A stretch of 64,000 nucleotides of DNA from Bacteroidota bacterium (GTDB lineage Bacteria; Bacteroidota; Bacteroidia; B-17B0; Aurantibacillaceae), in the NCBI GenBank assembly GCA_016711805.1, contig JADJSH010000007.1, positions 184,774 through 248,773 on the forward strand. Reading direction: 5' to 3'. Each line of letters starts with the position of its first letter. Position 1 is the first letter of the stretch. Made by a program: the position numbers and the translations under genes. A model generated the notes under the pieces. That model was not told the origin of the DNA. It was given only the letters and a program-made list of their open reading frames with translations, and made no database searches. Shown in pieces: positions 19,290 to 28,900 of the stretch.

Positions 19290-19462
19290 AAATCAACGTT
19301 TACAATACTTTAGGCGAATTAGTTTACATCGAAACTAAAAACGTATCGGCTGGCAATGTAGATTATATTTTAAATGTAAACGCATTACCGTCTGGAAACT
19401 AGAGTATTCAGGTGTCGTTTAAAAATAATACCGTTACAAAAAAATTAACCATCATTAAATAA
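19275..19462 (+). pseudogene. Detached C-terminal sorting-domain tail of the preceding gene
   Basis: In the frame shifted by one base from 17379-19289, the sequence reads NDEFVKINVYNTLGELVYIE, then VSAGNVDYILNVNALPSGN, a TAG stop at 19400-19402 where relatives have Tyr (SGNYSIQ), and SIQVSFKNNTVTKKLTIIK to TAA at 19462. It is a type A sorting domain tail broken both by frameshift and by a stop codon. hldD begins 4 bases later. Confidence 0.6.
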
Positions 19463-19466
19463 TACA

Positions 19467-20018
19467 ATGATTGTCATTACAGGTGCCGCAGGCTTTATAG
19501 GAAGTTGTTTAATTAGCAAATTAAATAACGAAGGATTAGAACATTTAATTTTAGTAGACGATTTTTCGCAAGAACAAAAAATTGATAACTACCATACTAA
19601 AAAATTTGTACAAAAAATAGATCGTTCCCAATTTTTAAAGTGGTTTGAAGAACACGCTCCCGAAGTTACGTTTGTGTTTCATATTGGAGCTCGTACAGAT
19701 ACCACAGAGTTTAATGTGGAATTATTTAACGAATTGAATTTAAATTACACTAAATCTATTTGGACAACTTGCACCAAGCATTTTATTCCTATGGTATACG
19801 CTTCTTCGGCTGCTACTTATGGTTTAGGGGAGTTTGGCTATGATGACGACGAAACAAAAATAAATTTATTAAAACCACTAAATCCTTACGGAGATAGTAA
19901 AAACGATTTTGATAAATGGGCGATTACACAAAAAACGTGTCCTCCAAAATGGTCGGGCTTTAAGTTTTTAATGTGTACGGGCCAAATGAATTTCATAAAG
20001 GACGCATGGCATCTGTGA
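19467..20018 (+). CDS. hldD: ADP-glyceromanno-heptose 6-epimerase, N-terminal fragment
   Basis: The front part of a gene whose likely full extent is 19467 to about 20467. HldD turns ADP-D-glycero- into ADP-L-glycero-D-manno-heptose for LPS core synthesis. It is an extended short-chain dehydrogenase: GAAGFIGS (residues 6-13) binds NADP, SSAATYG supplies the catalytic Ser/Thr region, and Tyr141/Lys145 form YGDSK. The frame breaks near 19965-19970 in a T5 run; with one more T it continues NVYGPNEFHKGRMAS. The last 16 or so residues of this fragment are out of frame. Probably a sequence error, since the rest is well conserved. Confidence 0.85.
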   Translation: MIVITGAAGFIGSCLISKLNNEGLEHLILVDDFSQEQKIDNYHTKKFVQKIDRSQFLKWFEEHAPEVTFVFHIGARTDTTEFNVELFNELNLNYTKSIWTTCTKHFIPMVYASSAATYGLGEFGYDDDETKINLLKPLNPYGDSKNDFDKWAITQKTCPPKWSGFKFLMCTGQMNFIKDAWHL

Positions 20019-20467
20019 TTTTTCATTCCTTTAATCAAATCAACGAAAAAGGACAGGTGAAATTATTCCGTTCTCATAATCCTAATTATACAGATGGCGG
20101 ACAATTACGCGACTTTGTGTATGTAAAAGATTTAATTGATGTATTATATTTTGCTTATGAAACACCATTAAAAAATGGCATTTATAATTTAGGAAGTGGA
20201 AAAGCTCGTCCGTTTTTGGATTTAGCAAAAGCAACCTTTAAAGCTCTAGGTAAAGAACCAAACATTGAATTTATTGATACACCCATAGATATTAGAGATA
20301 AATATCAATATTTTACGGAAGCTAACATGAATAAATTGATTGCACAAGGTTACAAAAAACCATTTACTAGCTTAGAAGACGGTGTGCATGATTATGTAAC
20401 TAATTATTTAATTGGGCATCGTTATTTTTTAACTTGTTTTAATAAAAAAGGAGCTATCAAACAATAG
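19973..20467 (+). CDS. hldD: ADP-glyceromanno-heptose 6-epimerase, C-terminal fragment
   Basis: Continuation of hldD in the next frame: YGPNEFHKGRMASVIFH, then GGQLRDFVYVKDLIDV and IYNLGSGKARPFLDL, all typical of the substrate-binding half of HldD. The N-terminal MYGPNEF start is an artefact of the frameshift (relatives read NVYGPNE). The last residues (KKGAIKQ) run into the terminator hairpin, so the exact C-terminus may be affected by a further small error. Another gene of the ADP-heptose route, rfaE2, is at 29256-29750. Confidence 0.85.
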   Translation: MYGPNEFHKGRMASVIFHSFNQINEKGQVKLFRSHNPNYTDGGQLRDFVYVKDLIDVLYFAYETPLKNGIYNLGSGKARPFLDLAKATFKALGKEPNIEFIDTPIDIRDKYQYFTEANMNKLIAQGYKKPFTSLEDGVHDYVTNYLIGHRYFLTCFNKKGAIKQ

Positions 20468-20477
20468 CTCCTTTTTT
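20444..20477. terminator. Bidirectional terminator between hldD and the metalloprotease gene
   Basis: Near-perfect stem AAAAGGAGCTAT / ATAGCTCCTTTT with a short CAAACA loop, flanked by A6 on the left and T6 on the right. It serves the two convergent genes and overlaps the end of the hldD frame. Confidence 0.8.
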
Positions 20478-20497
20478 GTGTCACATCGAGATTAATA

Positions 20498-23400
20498 TTA
20501 CTTCTGTAAAATAATTTTTTCAGTTTTAATGCCGTTTGCACCTTGCATGGTCACAAAATAAACTCCCGCACTATTGCCTGATAAATCAATGTTTTGCGTG
20601 TTATTAGCGTCCATTTTTTCTGATAAGATTAACTGCCCTAAACTATTCGTTACTTTATACGTAAACTGTTCTTCTATTTGTGAGCCAATATATAAATTAA
20701 ATATGCCACTAGTTGGGTTAGGATAAATAGTAGTGATGTTTTCGAAAGTGTTTTGATTAATTCCTGTTACCACATTGGTGCAAATAGATAATCCCCAGCC
20801 TGCTAAGGCACCGCCATCCTGATTGGCATCATCCACAACAGTCAATGTCCAAACACCAGCAGCTAACTGCCCATTAAAAGCACTTAATGCTGCTTGAGAT
20901 TGATACGTGCCTCCAGTGGTTGGCGGGCAAGGAATTGCGCCAGCGGCTGCTGCATCATCTAAACTTAAATTAAAATCATTTTGACTTGTACAAATTCCTG
21001 AAAATAAAACAACGCTAGTTCCTGCAGGGCTCTTTAATGTAAATGCTAAATCGCTCATATAAGAATGCGTTCCATTTAAACCAACTACATTTACATCAGT
21101 AATAGTACCTGTTGTACTTACGGTTAAAGTCGAAGTCACCGTTGGCGTACCTGTTGCTGAAATCGTAACTGGTACATTCACACTGGTTAACATATTACAA
21201 GAATTAGTCGTAAATGAAAATGGCGTAGAATAAGCCGATGAACCACAAGCATTCATGGACATTACTCTCCAATAGTACGTCGTTGAAGAAAGTAATGAAG
21301 ATGATGAATAAGAGTTAGTCGTTAATCCAGAAACGTTATCTACAATGTTTGTAAATCCAGCATCCGTAGCAATTTGAATTTGGTACGTAATCCCTGGTCC
21401 TGCAACTGCTGCCCAACTTAAATTAGCAGAAGTGGTTACGCCTGTTGCTAAATCTACTGGCGAAGATAAAGACGTTTGATTTGGTGTAGGAGACAATACA
21501 TTTAATGTTAGTGTATTTGTTTTTGTAACGGTGCTTGCAGTTCCAATTGCCGAAACAGCATAAGAACCAGCCATGCCAGCCGTTAATCCACTAACTGTCA
21601 TAGTTACAACCGTGTTGTTTGATGATGTTGAAGATGGACTAAACACTGCGGTTGCACCAACTGGTAAACCTGTTGCTGAGAAAACCGTTGTTTCGTTAAA
21701 TCCTAAAAACGTATTATAGGTAAATGTATAAACCGCATTATTTGGAGGACAAACGCCAGTTGACTGTGTGTTATAATTCATCACAAACTCGGATGCTTGT
21801 ATCGTAATATTTGTATTATTGATGTCATAAAAAATATTTCCTGCACCTCTTACCATCACACGTGCTTGAGTTGTTGTAACAACTGGCACGGTAATAACTG
21901 CAGAGCCATTATTAGGAACGTTAGTTGCTAAAGTGATAGGGTAAGTGTAACCTCCATCGGTTGACATATAAATGTTGACATTAGCAGCATTAACTGGCGC
22001 TGCTGTTGTATTAGCTACATTCCACGTAATTGTTTCGTTAGCTCCCGAATTCCATGTAGTAGCTGTACCTTGAGAGGTCACAACAAATGGGCCTGAGCCA
22101 CCATCAACCGTTACTAACATTAAATCAGAAGCGGTTTGTCCGCCAGTCACATCATTATCTCTAACAATAAAAGAGAAATTCATAGTACGAGCAACAGAAG
22201 GCGTTACTTCCCAAGTGGAAGCTAATGTATTAGATAATACAGTAGCAATAGCTGGCATCCATCTGTTAGGAGAAACTGATGGTGGAAGAGCACGATATAA
22301 CGGTCCTACCGCATAGGTTGATAATGGCGCTGCATTTCCTGGCGATTGCGTCACATCATTTTGACTCCAGTTATACGTTAATGAAGCATTTCCATCTGGG
22401 TCACTACCAGTTCCTTCTAAAATATATGCGGTGCTTTTTGGTATTATATAATCATTCCCTGCACTCGCTGTTGGAGGATTGTTTGTTAAGTTTGTGATTT
22501 GAGCGCAACTACTGCTGTTTCCAGTTTTTACATTTGCACTAATATCTCTAATATTTACATAATTAAAATCATCATGACTTTGGTTTTGAACGTTTGTTCC
22601 GCAAATACCTGCATACCCCATAATGGAACTTCCGCTTGCTGGTTCAACTTCTGTAGCGCCATTTCCGCTTCTGCTGCATGTATTCATCACGTGATAACCG
22701 CCATATTGATGTCCCATTTCATGAGCCACATAATCAATATCAAATGGGTCGCCCGTTGGGTTTGTACTTCCAGTATAACCACGTCCTTTGTGTGTACCAG
22801 TTTGGCTTGTACTTAAACATACGCAAGCAAGACAACCTGCATTACCACCACCAGTTGTGTTAAAATTATGTCCAATATCATAATTTGCTACGCCAATAGC
22901 AGCATCAATTGTTTGTGCTGTTTTTGTATTCCATTCATTGCTCCAAGGATCAGTAGTTGTACTTCCGCAATAAATAATTAAATCGTTATTAGGTACAAAC
23001 TCCATGGTGATGGATAAATCTCTCTCGTAAACACCATTTACACGATTAATCGTTAAAACCATTTGCGCTTGGATATTGGCTTTTTGTTGCGCTAAAGTTC
23101 CTGTTCCTGCAAAAATATTTCCATACTCCGCGTTGCAAGATTGCGCTAATCTATACGTTCTTAATTTTTGATCGTCGATGTTTAATACTTTTGCCACATC
23201 ATTTGTAAGAGAAGGTAACTTCACCTCTTCATCAGTTAAACAAGAAAAATTTTGTGTGTTAGCACCTAAGGATTTTTTATCATACACCATATACACATTT
23301 GATGTAGTTGTATAAGGATCAATATAATTAGCGCTATGTAAACCCGATAAAACCATGGTGTGTAAGCCAAATTGCGTGATACTAAAACGCATCGTCGCTG

Positions 23401-23773
23401 TTGGATCATCGATACCTTGTGCTGCATACGTTTTTATCATAGGGTATTTAGCAGCCAAAATTGGATGCATGATAGGTGATTCCATCACACGGAATTGTTC
23501 TAACTCACCATAAGCATTTGGAAAACTAATAATTAAATTAGATTGGCCTGTAAACTGCCCTCTTACTGGAGCGCCAACTAATTTAGTTTTTAGCAGATTT
23601 AAATCTAACCGATAATACTCTGCTTTATCTGGGATCGCATTTCTGCGAGCCTTAGGATCGTTATTATATTTTTCGGGAGATGTTTTTACCCATAATTCAT
23701 TTTGAGCGGAAAGGCTTAATGAAATAATTGTAGCGAAAAACGCAAAAACAATTTTTTGTAATTTTATAGTCAT
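20498..23773 (-). CDS. Reprolysin-like zinc metalloprotease with P domain and T9SS sorting domain
   Basis: A 1,091-residue secreted protease. After a signal peptide (MTIKLQKIVFAFFATIISLSLSA) comes a propeptide-like region, then a metzincin catalytic domain with the zinc motif HEMGHQYGGYH (His351, Glu352, His355, His361) and the conserved Met-turn candidate SIMGYAGICG. Downstream are fibronectin-III/Ig-like modules (for example WAAVAGPGITYQIQIATD), a proprotein-convertase P/homo-B domain (DLAFTLKSPAGTSVVLF ... DDANQDGGALAGWGL) and a type A sorting domain (IYPNPTSGIFNLYIG ... KIILQK). It is expected to be released on, or shed from, the cell surface and to degrade proteins there. Confidence 0.88.
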   Translation of the reverse strand: MTIKLQKIVFAFFATIISLSLSAQNELWVKTSPEKYNNDPKARRNAIPDKAEYYRLDLNLLKTKLVGAPVRGQFTGQSNLIISFPNAYGELEQFRVMESPIMHPILAAKYPMIKTYAAQGIDDPTATMRFSITQFGLHTMVLSGLHSANYIDPYTTTSNVYMVYDKKSLGANTQNFSCLTDEEVKLPSLTNDVAKVLNIDDQKLRTYRLAQSCNAEYGNIFAGTGTLAQQKANIQAQMVLTINRVNGVYERDLSITMEFVPNNDLIIYCGSTTTDPWSNEWNTKTAQTIDAAIGVANYDIGHNFNTTGGGNAGCLACVCLSTSQTGTHKGRGYTGSTNPTGDPFDIDYVAHEMGHQYGGYHVMNTCSRSGNGATEVEPASGSSIMGYAGICGTNVQNQSHDDFNYVNIRDISANVKTGNSSSCAQITNLTNNPPTASAGNDYIIPKSTAYILEGTGSDPDGNASLTYNWSQNDVTQSPGNAAPLSTYAVGPLYRALPPSVSPNRWMPAIATVLSNTLASTWEVTPSVARTMNFSFIVRDNDVTGGQTASDLMLVTVDGGSGPFVVTSQGTATTWNSGANETITWNVANTTAAPVNAANVNIYMSTDGGYTYPITLATNVPNNGSAVITVPVVTTTQARVMVRGAGNIFYDINNTNITIQASEFVMNYNTQSTGVCPPNNAVYTFTYNTFLGFNETTVFSATGLPVGATAVFSPSSTSSNNTVVTMTVSGLTAGMAGSYAVSAIGTASTVTKTNTLTLNVLSPTPNQTSLSSPVDLATGVTTSANLSWAAVAGPGITYQIQIATDAGFTNIVDNVSGLTTNSYSSSSLLSSTTYYWRVMSMNACGSSAYSTPFSFTTNSCNMLTSVNVPVTISATGTPTVTSTLTVSTTGTITDVNVVGLNGTHSYMSDLAFTLKSPAGTSVVLFSGICTSQNDFNLSLDDAAAAGAIPCPPTTGGTYQSQAALSAFNGQLAAGVWTLTVVDDANQDGGALAGWGLSICTNVVTGINQNTFENITTIYPNPTSGIFNLYIGSQIEEQFTYKVTNSLGQLILSEKMDANNTQNIDLSGNSAGVYFVTMQGANGIKTEKIILQK

Positions 23774-23864
23774 GAGCTTGTAATTTATTTACTACAAGAT
23801 AGCACATAAAATCACAAAAATCAAGGTTTTTTTAAGGGATTATTGGAAGCTTAAAAACTAAAAA

Positions 23865-24092
23865 TTATTTAGTACCCGTATGCCCAAAACCACCAGCACC
23901 TCTTTCGGTTTCATCTAACGACGAAGTTTGTTCCCAAGTGATTTGTTCATGTTTTGCAATAACCATTTGGGCAACACGCTCACCATCATTAATCATAAAT
24001 GGTGTGTTAGATAAATTTACCAATAGCACTTTTATTTCGCCACGATAATCAGCATCAATAGTGCCAGGAGAATTTAAAACGGTAATGCCATT
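23865..24092 (-). CDS. dut: dUTP diphosphatase, C-terminal fragment
   Basis: The second part of dut, in the frame shifted by one base. It reads GITVLNSPGTIDADYRGEI (motif 3, which holds the catalytic Asp and the uracil hairpin), then INDGERVAQMVI (motif 4) and RGAGGFGHTG (motif 5, the C-terminal arm that closes over the substrate), and stops at 23865-23867. All late motifs are intact. With the fragment at 24074-24298 it makes a normal 144-residue trimeric dUTPase, which keeps uracil out of DNA and supplies dUMP. Confidence 0.85.
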   Translation of the reverse strand, partial: NGITVLNSPGTIDADYRGEIKVLLVNLSNTPFMINDGERVAQMVIAKHEQITWEQTSSLDETERGAGGFGHTGTK

Positions 24093-24298
24093 TTAAATGC
24101 TAAACCACTTCTCGGACGAATTTGAGCTTCGTAACCTTTATGCAATTCAATAAATAAACCGGTTGGCACTAAAGTTCTTTCTAAAGACTTTAATTCAATT
24201 GGGGAATCAATGTTCGCTCTTAAATCTAATCCTGCAGATAATTCTGTAGCGTATTGAGGCAATTCGTGTTTGGATTGGTTTACAACTCTTATGATCAT
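24074..24298 (-). CDS. dut: dUTP diphosphatase, N-terminal fragment
   Basis: The first part of dut (full extent 23865-24298): VVNQSKHELPQYATELSAGL and DLRANI form motif 1, RPRSGLA is motif 2. The frame ends in MALPF because an A run near 24090 is one base short; adding an A gives KNGITVLNSPG, as expected. dut is normally essential, so this is most easily a sequence error. Its ATG overlaps the stop of the upstream flippase gene in an ATGA, so the two are translationally coupled. Confidence 0.85.
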   Translation of the reverse strand: MIIRVVNQSKHELPQYATELSAGLDLRANIDSPIELKSLERTLVPTGLFIELHKGYEAQIRPRSGLAFKMALPF

Positions 24299-25779
24299 GA
24301 TTCTAAATGTTTTAATTTCTTTAAATTATCAAATTCTAATTTATAAAATATCAAGGCAAATAAAGCCAATAAAATATTATTCAATATTACCTTTATGTAG
24401 ATATTTTCCATAGATGAATAAATCGTTGAAATAAAATAAAAACCAAGAGCTAAAAATGTAAATACAGAAATACTTCGCAAATTATATTTTATGGGATAAT
24501 GCTTTTGTCCTAATAAATACGAAGCAACCATCATTGCGCCGTATGATGCTAATGTAGCCCAAGCACAAGCCATGTAACCAAATTTAGGAATACCCACAAA
24601 ATTAATCACTAAAGTAATTACTGCTCCCATAACGGTTATGATGGCACCAAATTTTGTTTGCCCCGTTAGTTTAAACCAAATAGACAAATTCCAATAAACT
24701 CCTACACACAAATTAGCTAGTAATAAAATAGGCACAACGCCTAAGCCTGACCTGTAATTTTCGCTCACTACTTTTTGCAGCCAAGGTAAATTCATCATGG
24801 TTCCTAAAAACAAAAACAAACAAAATAACACGTAGTACTTCATCACCATGGCGTTTAATTTTTTTGAATCTTGACTTTTGGCATGATTAAAAAAGAATGG
24901 TTCTGCAGCGTATTTAAAAGCGGTTGTAAAAATGGTCATGAACATAGCTATCCGATAACATTGTCCATAAATACCTAATTGTGTTTTTGCAACATCTTCG
25001 GGAAGCAAATACTTTAAAATAAATCGGTCAAAGGTTTCGTTAATCATACCTGCAAAACCTAATATTAATAAGGGCCACGCATACCTCAGCATTTGTTTCC
25101 ATAACTCTTTATCAAACACATATTGAATTCCGATAAATTCTTTTGTTAAAAATAACAAGCTCACCAAATTAGCTAACAACCCGGCTAGAAACATGTAGCC
25201 TACTCCTACTTCTGGATTGTAAAATTTTGCAAAAGCAGAATCTGGTTCATTAAAATATGCAGGCTTACAGATGTTGAAATAAAAAATACAGATTAAGATA
25301 AACACAAACACATTTAATAATTTGAGCATTCCAAATTTCCTTGCTTGATTATTTAATCGTAAACGCGCAAAAGGAATAGCCATCATGGCATCCGTAGCCA
25401 CAATTAATACACACCAAATTATATAGTTAACATGGTCGGGTTCTTTTATAAAATCAGCTATAGAACCAGAAAACAAAATAAACAATAGGGATAATCCTAT
25501 GCTACTTCCAAAAATAGAGATGATGGCGGTTGAATAAACTCGAGATTTATCATCTATTTTATTTGAAAAATGAAAGAAAGCCGTTTCCAAACCATAGGTA
25601 AATAAAATATTTAAAAAACTAATGTAAGCGTAAAACTCTGTGTTAGCAGATAATTGAGAGGGCTGCTCAAAAATGTAGGTTAATACAAAAGAATATAAAA
25701 AAGTAATCACACGAGGAAGAACACTTCCTAAACCATAAACGGCGGTTTGCGATGCTAATTTTTTAAGTGGGTTCGACAA
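24295..25779 (-). CDS. Polysaccharide/oligosaccharide flippase (Wzx/MATE-like)
   Basis: A 494-residue membrane protein with about 14 hydrophobic helices and no other domain. It belongs to the polysaccharide-biosynthesis (Wzx, MOP exporter) family, starting KKLASQTAVYGLGSVLPRVI, a common beginning in Bacteroidota members. Such proteins flip lipid-linked sugars across the inner membrane for surface polysaccharides. No glycosyltransferases are adjacent. It overlaps dut by 4 bases, an arrangement that implies cotranscription. Confidence 0.85.
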   Translation of the reverse strand: MSNPLKKLASQTAVYGLGSVLPRVITFLYSFVLTYIFEQPSQLSANTEFYAYISFLNILFTYGLETAFFHFSNKIDDKSRVYSTAIISIFGSSIGLSLLFILFSGSIADFIKEPDHVNYIIWCVLIVATDAMMAIPFARLRLNNQARKFGMLKLLNVFVFILICIFYFNICKPAYFNEPDSAFAKFYNPEVGVGYMFLAGLLANLVSLLFLTKEFIGIQYVFDKELWKQMLRYAWPLLILGFAGMINETFDRFILKYLLPEDVAKTQLGIYGQCYRIAMFMTIFTTAFKYAAEPFFFNHAKSQDSKKLNAMVMKYYVLFCLFLFLGTMMNLPWLQKVVSENYRSGLGVVPILLLANLCVGVYWNLSIWFKLTGQTKFGAIITVMGAVITLVINFVGIPKFGYMACAWATLASYGAMMVASYLLGQKHYPIKYNLRSISVFTFLALGFYFISTIYSSMENIYIKVILNNILLALFALIFYKLEFDNLKKLKHLES

Positions 25780-25871
25780 GTTTGTAATTTAATTTACAAA
25801 AATAGGTTATTTAGCCTGATTTGCTTTATGCTAAGCATTAAGATATTAACGGGTAAAAGTGTTCATAAAAC

Positions 25872-25906
25872 AAAAAAGGCTTTCAAATTTCTCTGAAAGC
25901 CTTTTT
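25872..25906 (-). terminator. Terminator of the large adhesin gene
   Basis: A 13-base stem AAAAAGGCTTTCA / TGAAAGCCTTTTT with an 8-base loop. On the minus strand it is followed by a T run and lies 17 bases after the adhesin stop codon. Confidence 0.85.
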
Positions 25907-25922
25907 AATTGTATCATTTCAA

Positions 25923-28900
25923 TTATCTAAACAACGTTACATAACCTTGGTTTTTAATCTCTTCGCCAACAGCTCCAGAGGCTCTGATGATATAGAAATA
26001 CGTTCCATCATCCGCAGGAGATCCATTAACTTTACCATCCCATGCATTAGCAATATCTGAAGATTTAAATACTAATTTACCCCATCTGTTAAATACTGAA
26101 CACTCGAAAGATGTAATGTTTGTTCCTTTAACCGCAAAGAAATCATTGGCTTTATCTCCATTTGGTGTAAATACATTTGGCACTATAATCTCAGGAATTA
26201 AATCAATCACTACAATTGATAAAGTATCGCGAGCAACACAGCCTGTAGAACTTGTAGACGTAAAAATTACTTGGTAAGTACCGCCAGTTTGATAGGTTTG
26301 TGGCGTAGGATTTTGTGAAGAAGACGTGCTGCCGTTTCCAAAATTCCAATTAAAAGTATTACCGCCGCTTCCTAAATCAGCAAAATTAACGGTTAAAGGT
26401 GCGTTTCCAATTAACGAATCTGCCACGATATTAACTGTAGGAGGAGGATTAGTTGCTACTGTAAACACAGCTGTTGCAGAAGGTTGAGAACAACCATCTG
26501 ATATAGTTACCACATAATTAGTACTTGTTGGCGCCGATCCATAAACCATTACCGTTGGCGTTGTTGCACCATTACTCCACGAATAAGTATATGGCCCACC
26601 ATTTCCTGGACTAGTAATTGTTGGTGTTAATAATACTGAATCTCCAACACACATAGCAATAACTACTCCTGTTGCTGTAAGTGTAGGTTTTACAGTAACA
26701 GATGTTGTTTGACTTTGCGTGCAGCCATTAGCATCCATAATGTCGCAAGTATATACCGTGCTCGCTGTAGGATTTGCAAGTGCTTGCGGTGTAGTAGTAT
26801 TGCCAGGATTCCAAACATAAGAGTAACCAGGCGTTCCGCCGCTTGGCGAAGCATTTAATAACATAGATGTACCAGCACAAATAGTTGCATTTGCGGTTGT
26901 GGTTAAGGTTAATGCCGTTGGTTCTGAAACAGTAACAACACTTGACGTAGAACAACCAGCGACATCTAATACTAAAACAGAATAAGTTCCTGCTGCTACT
27001 CCAGTTACTGTTTGTGTAGTTTGAGTAATGCTTGGCGACCATGTAAATGTGAATGGAATAGATCCTCCTGTTAAATTGGCAGAAATAGTTCCAGTTGCAT
27101 CGCCATTACAGAAAGGCTGTATGACATTGAAAGATGAAACAGAGGGCGCAGTTGTTGTAACTACTGTAAATACAGATACAGCTGAAGGTGTGGTGCATCC
27201 ATCAGAAACAGTAACTGTGTAGTTATCTACTCCTGGCGTAGCATCAGCAGGTACAGAAATGGTAGGAGTGGTTGCTCCATTTGACCATGTATAAGTATAT
27301 GGTCCGCCATTCCCTGCACTTGTAATTGTTGGCGTTAAAATAACCGAACCACTTGATGCGCAAATTGACTGAGAACTAGCTGCTACTGTTAAAGGTAATC
27401 CTACCGTTATACCAACAGTTTGTGTTACAGTACAACCGTTAGCATCGTTAAGAGTGCAAGTATATTGAGCGCTAGCAGCTGGTGTTAATGCTACGGATGC
27501 GCCACTTAAATTTCCTGGATTCCAAGTATAAGAATAAGCAGACGTTCCGCCAGCTGCAGAAGCCGTTAATGTTGTTGAATTTCCAGAACAAATAGTAGCA
27601 TTTGAAGATGTCGTTAAAGTTAATACCGTTGGCTCTGATACAGTTACAACACTCGTTGTAGAACAACCATTATTATCTAACACTAATACCGAATAAGTAC
27701 CAACACCTACTCCTGTTACAGTTTGTGTTGTTTGTGTAATAGTTGGCGACCAAGTAAAACTAAATGGAGGATTTCCGCTAGTTAAATTTGCAACTACCAC
27801 ACCGTTTGATTGCCCATTACATAATGGAGAAGTTACACTAAAAGAAGTAACAGTTGGCGGTGGATTATTAGATATTTGAACAGTTTTAGTAACTACACAT
27901 CCACCATTTGACATTGTAACTGAATAGGTGGTATTGAATGGAATATTAGTTTGAACATTACTTGTGTTACCTGTTGGCGCCCAAGAATATATTAAACCAA
28001 TGGTTGATGAAGAAACTGAAACAGTGGCTGTTCCAAACCCACTTGGACCAGCACAACCTCCACCAGAGGTTGATAGTGAGGAAGTAATGCCTGGAGTAAT
28101 ATTAATAGTTTCGCTATGTACAGCCATACAAGATCCATTCATAGATTGATGGGTAACGACGTAAACTCCTGGATTATCAAAAATTGGTGAAAACATTGGT
28201 CCCGAGCCAAAGGCTGGCGTTACACTCGTTGTAGGACTCACTGTCCAAATATCAGTTAAGGATGGCAATACTGCCATATAATTAGCAGTTGAGCCTGCGC
28301 AAAGCGTTGGCGGGCCAGCAAACAAAGCATTAGTGTTGGCTACAAAAACTGTTATGTTAGGATTGTAAGGAATGCCACATCCTTCTTTAGCAACGGCGCT
28401 GCAAGTATCATAAGACAGCGTATAAGTTGTTGTTGACGTTGGATTTACTAAGACGGTTAATGTATTGACGGCAATGACGCCACTGGGGTCTCGCCAGACT
28501 ATGGAATCGCAGGTGGCGCAACCCGGAATTAAACTTTTTAAAGGACTACAACCTTGGGGTGGAGTAAAAGTGAGTAATACTGGGCCACCGCAAGATGGAT
28601 TTGATAACGATGTAACGGGATTAGAAGAAATAAAACCTGGCACTTCAGGAACAGGTGTGCCTGGAACGGTAAACGAAACTACTGGTCCAAAAGGCCCAGG
28701 AGACCCGAAGCCTCCGGTAACAATCTCTCTGCAAGAAAAATAATACACTTTACCTGGACATAAATCCGTGAAAGGAATATACGTTGTATGATATGGTTCT
28801 AAGGCACATTGGTCGGGCCAACTTGATGCTAAATTGTAATTTGGAACATTTAACAAAGTGTTATACCAAGGAAATGAATTATAATTAACACCAGTACCTG

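Noticed and set aside
22279..22863. Plus-strand open frames opposite the metalloprotease gene
   Set aside because: They lie opposite the catalytic domain, which has complete zinc-binding motifs; compositional shadows only.
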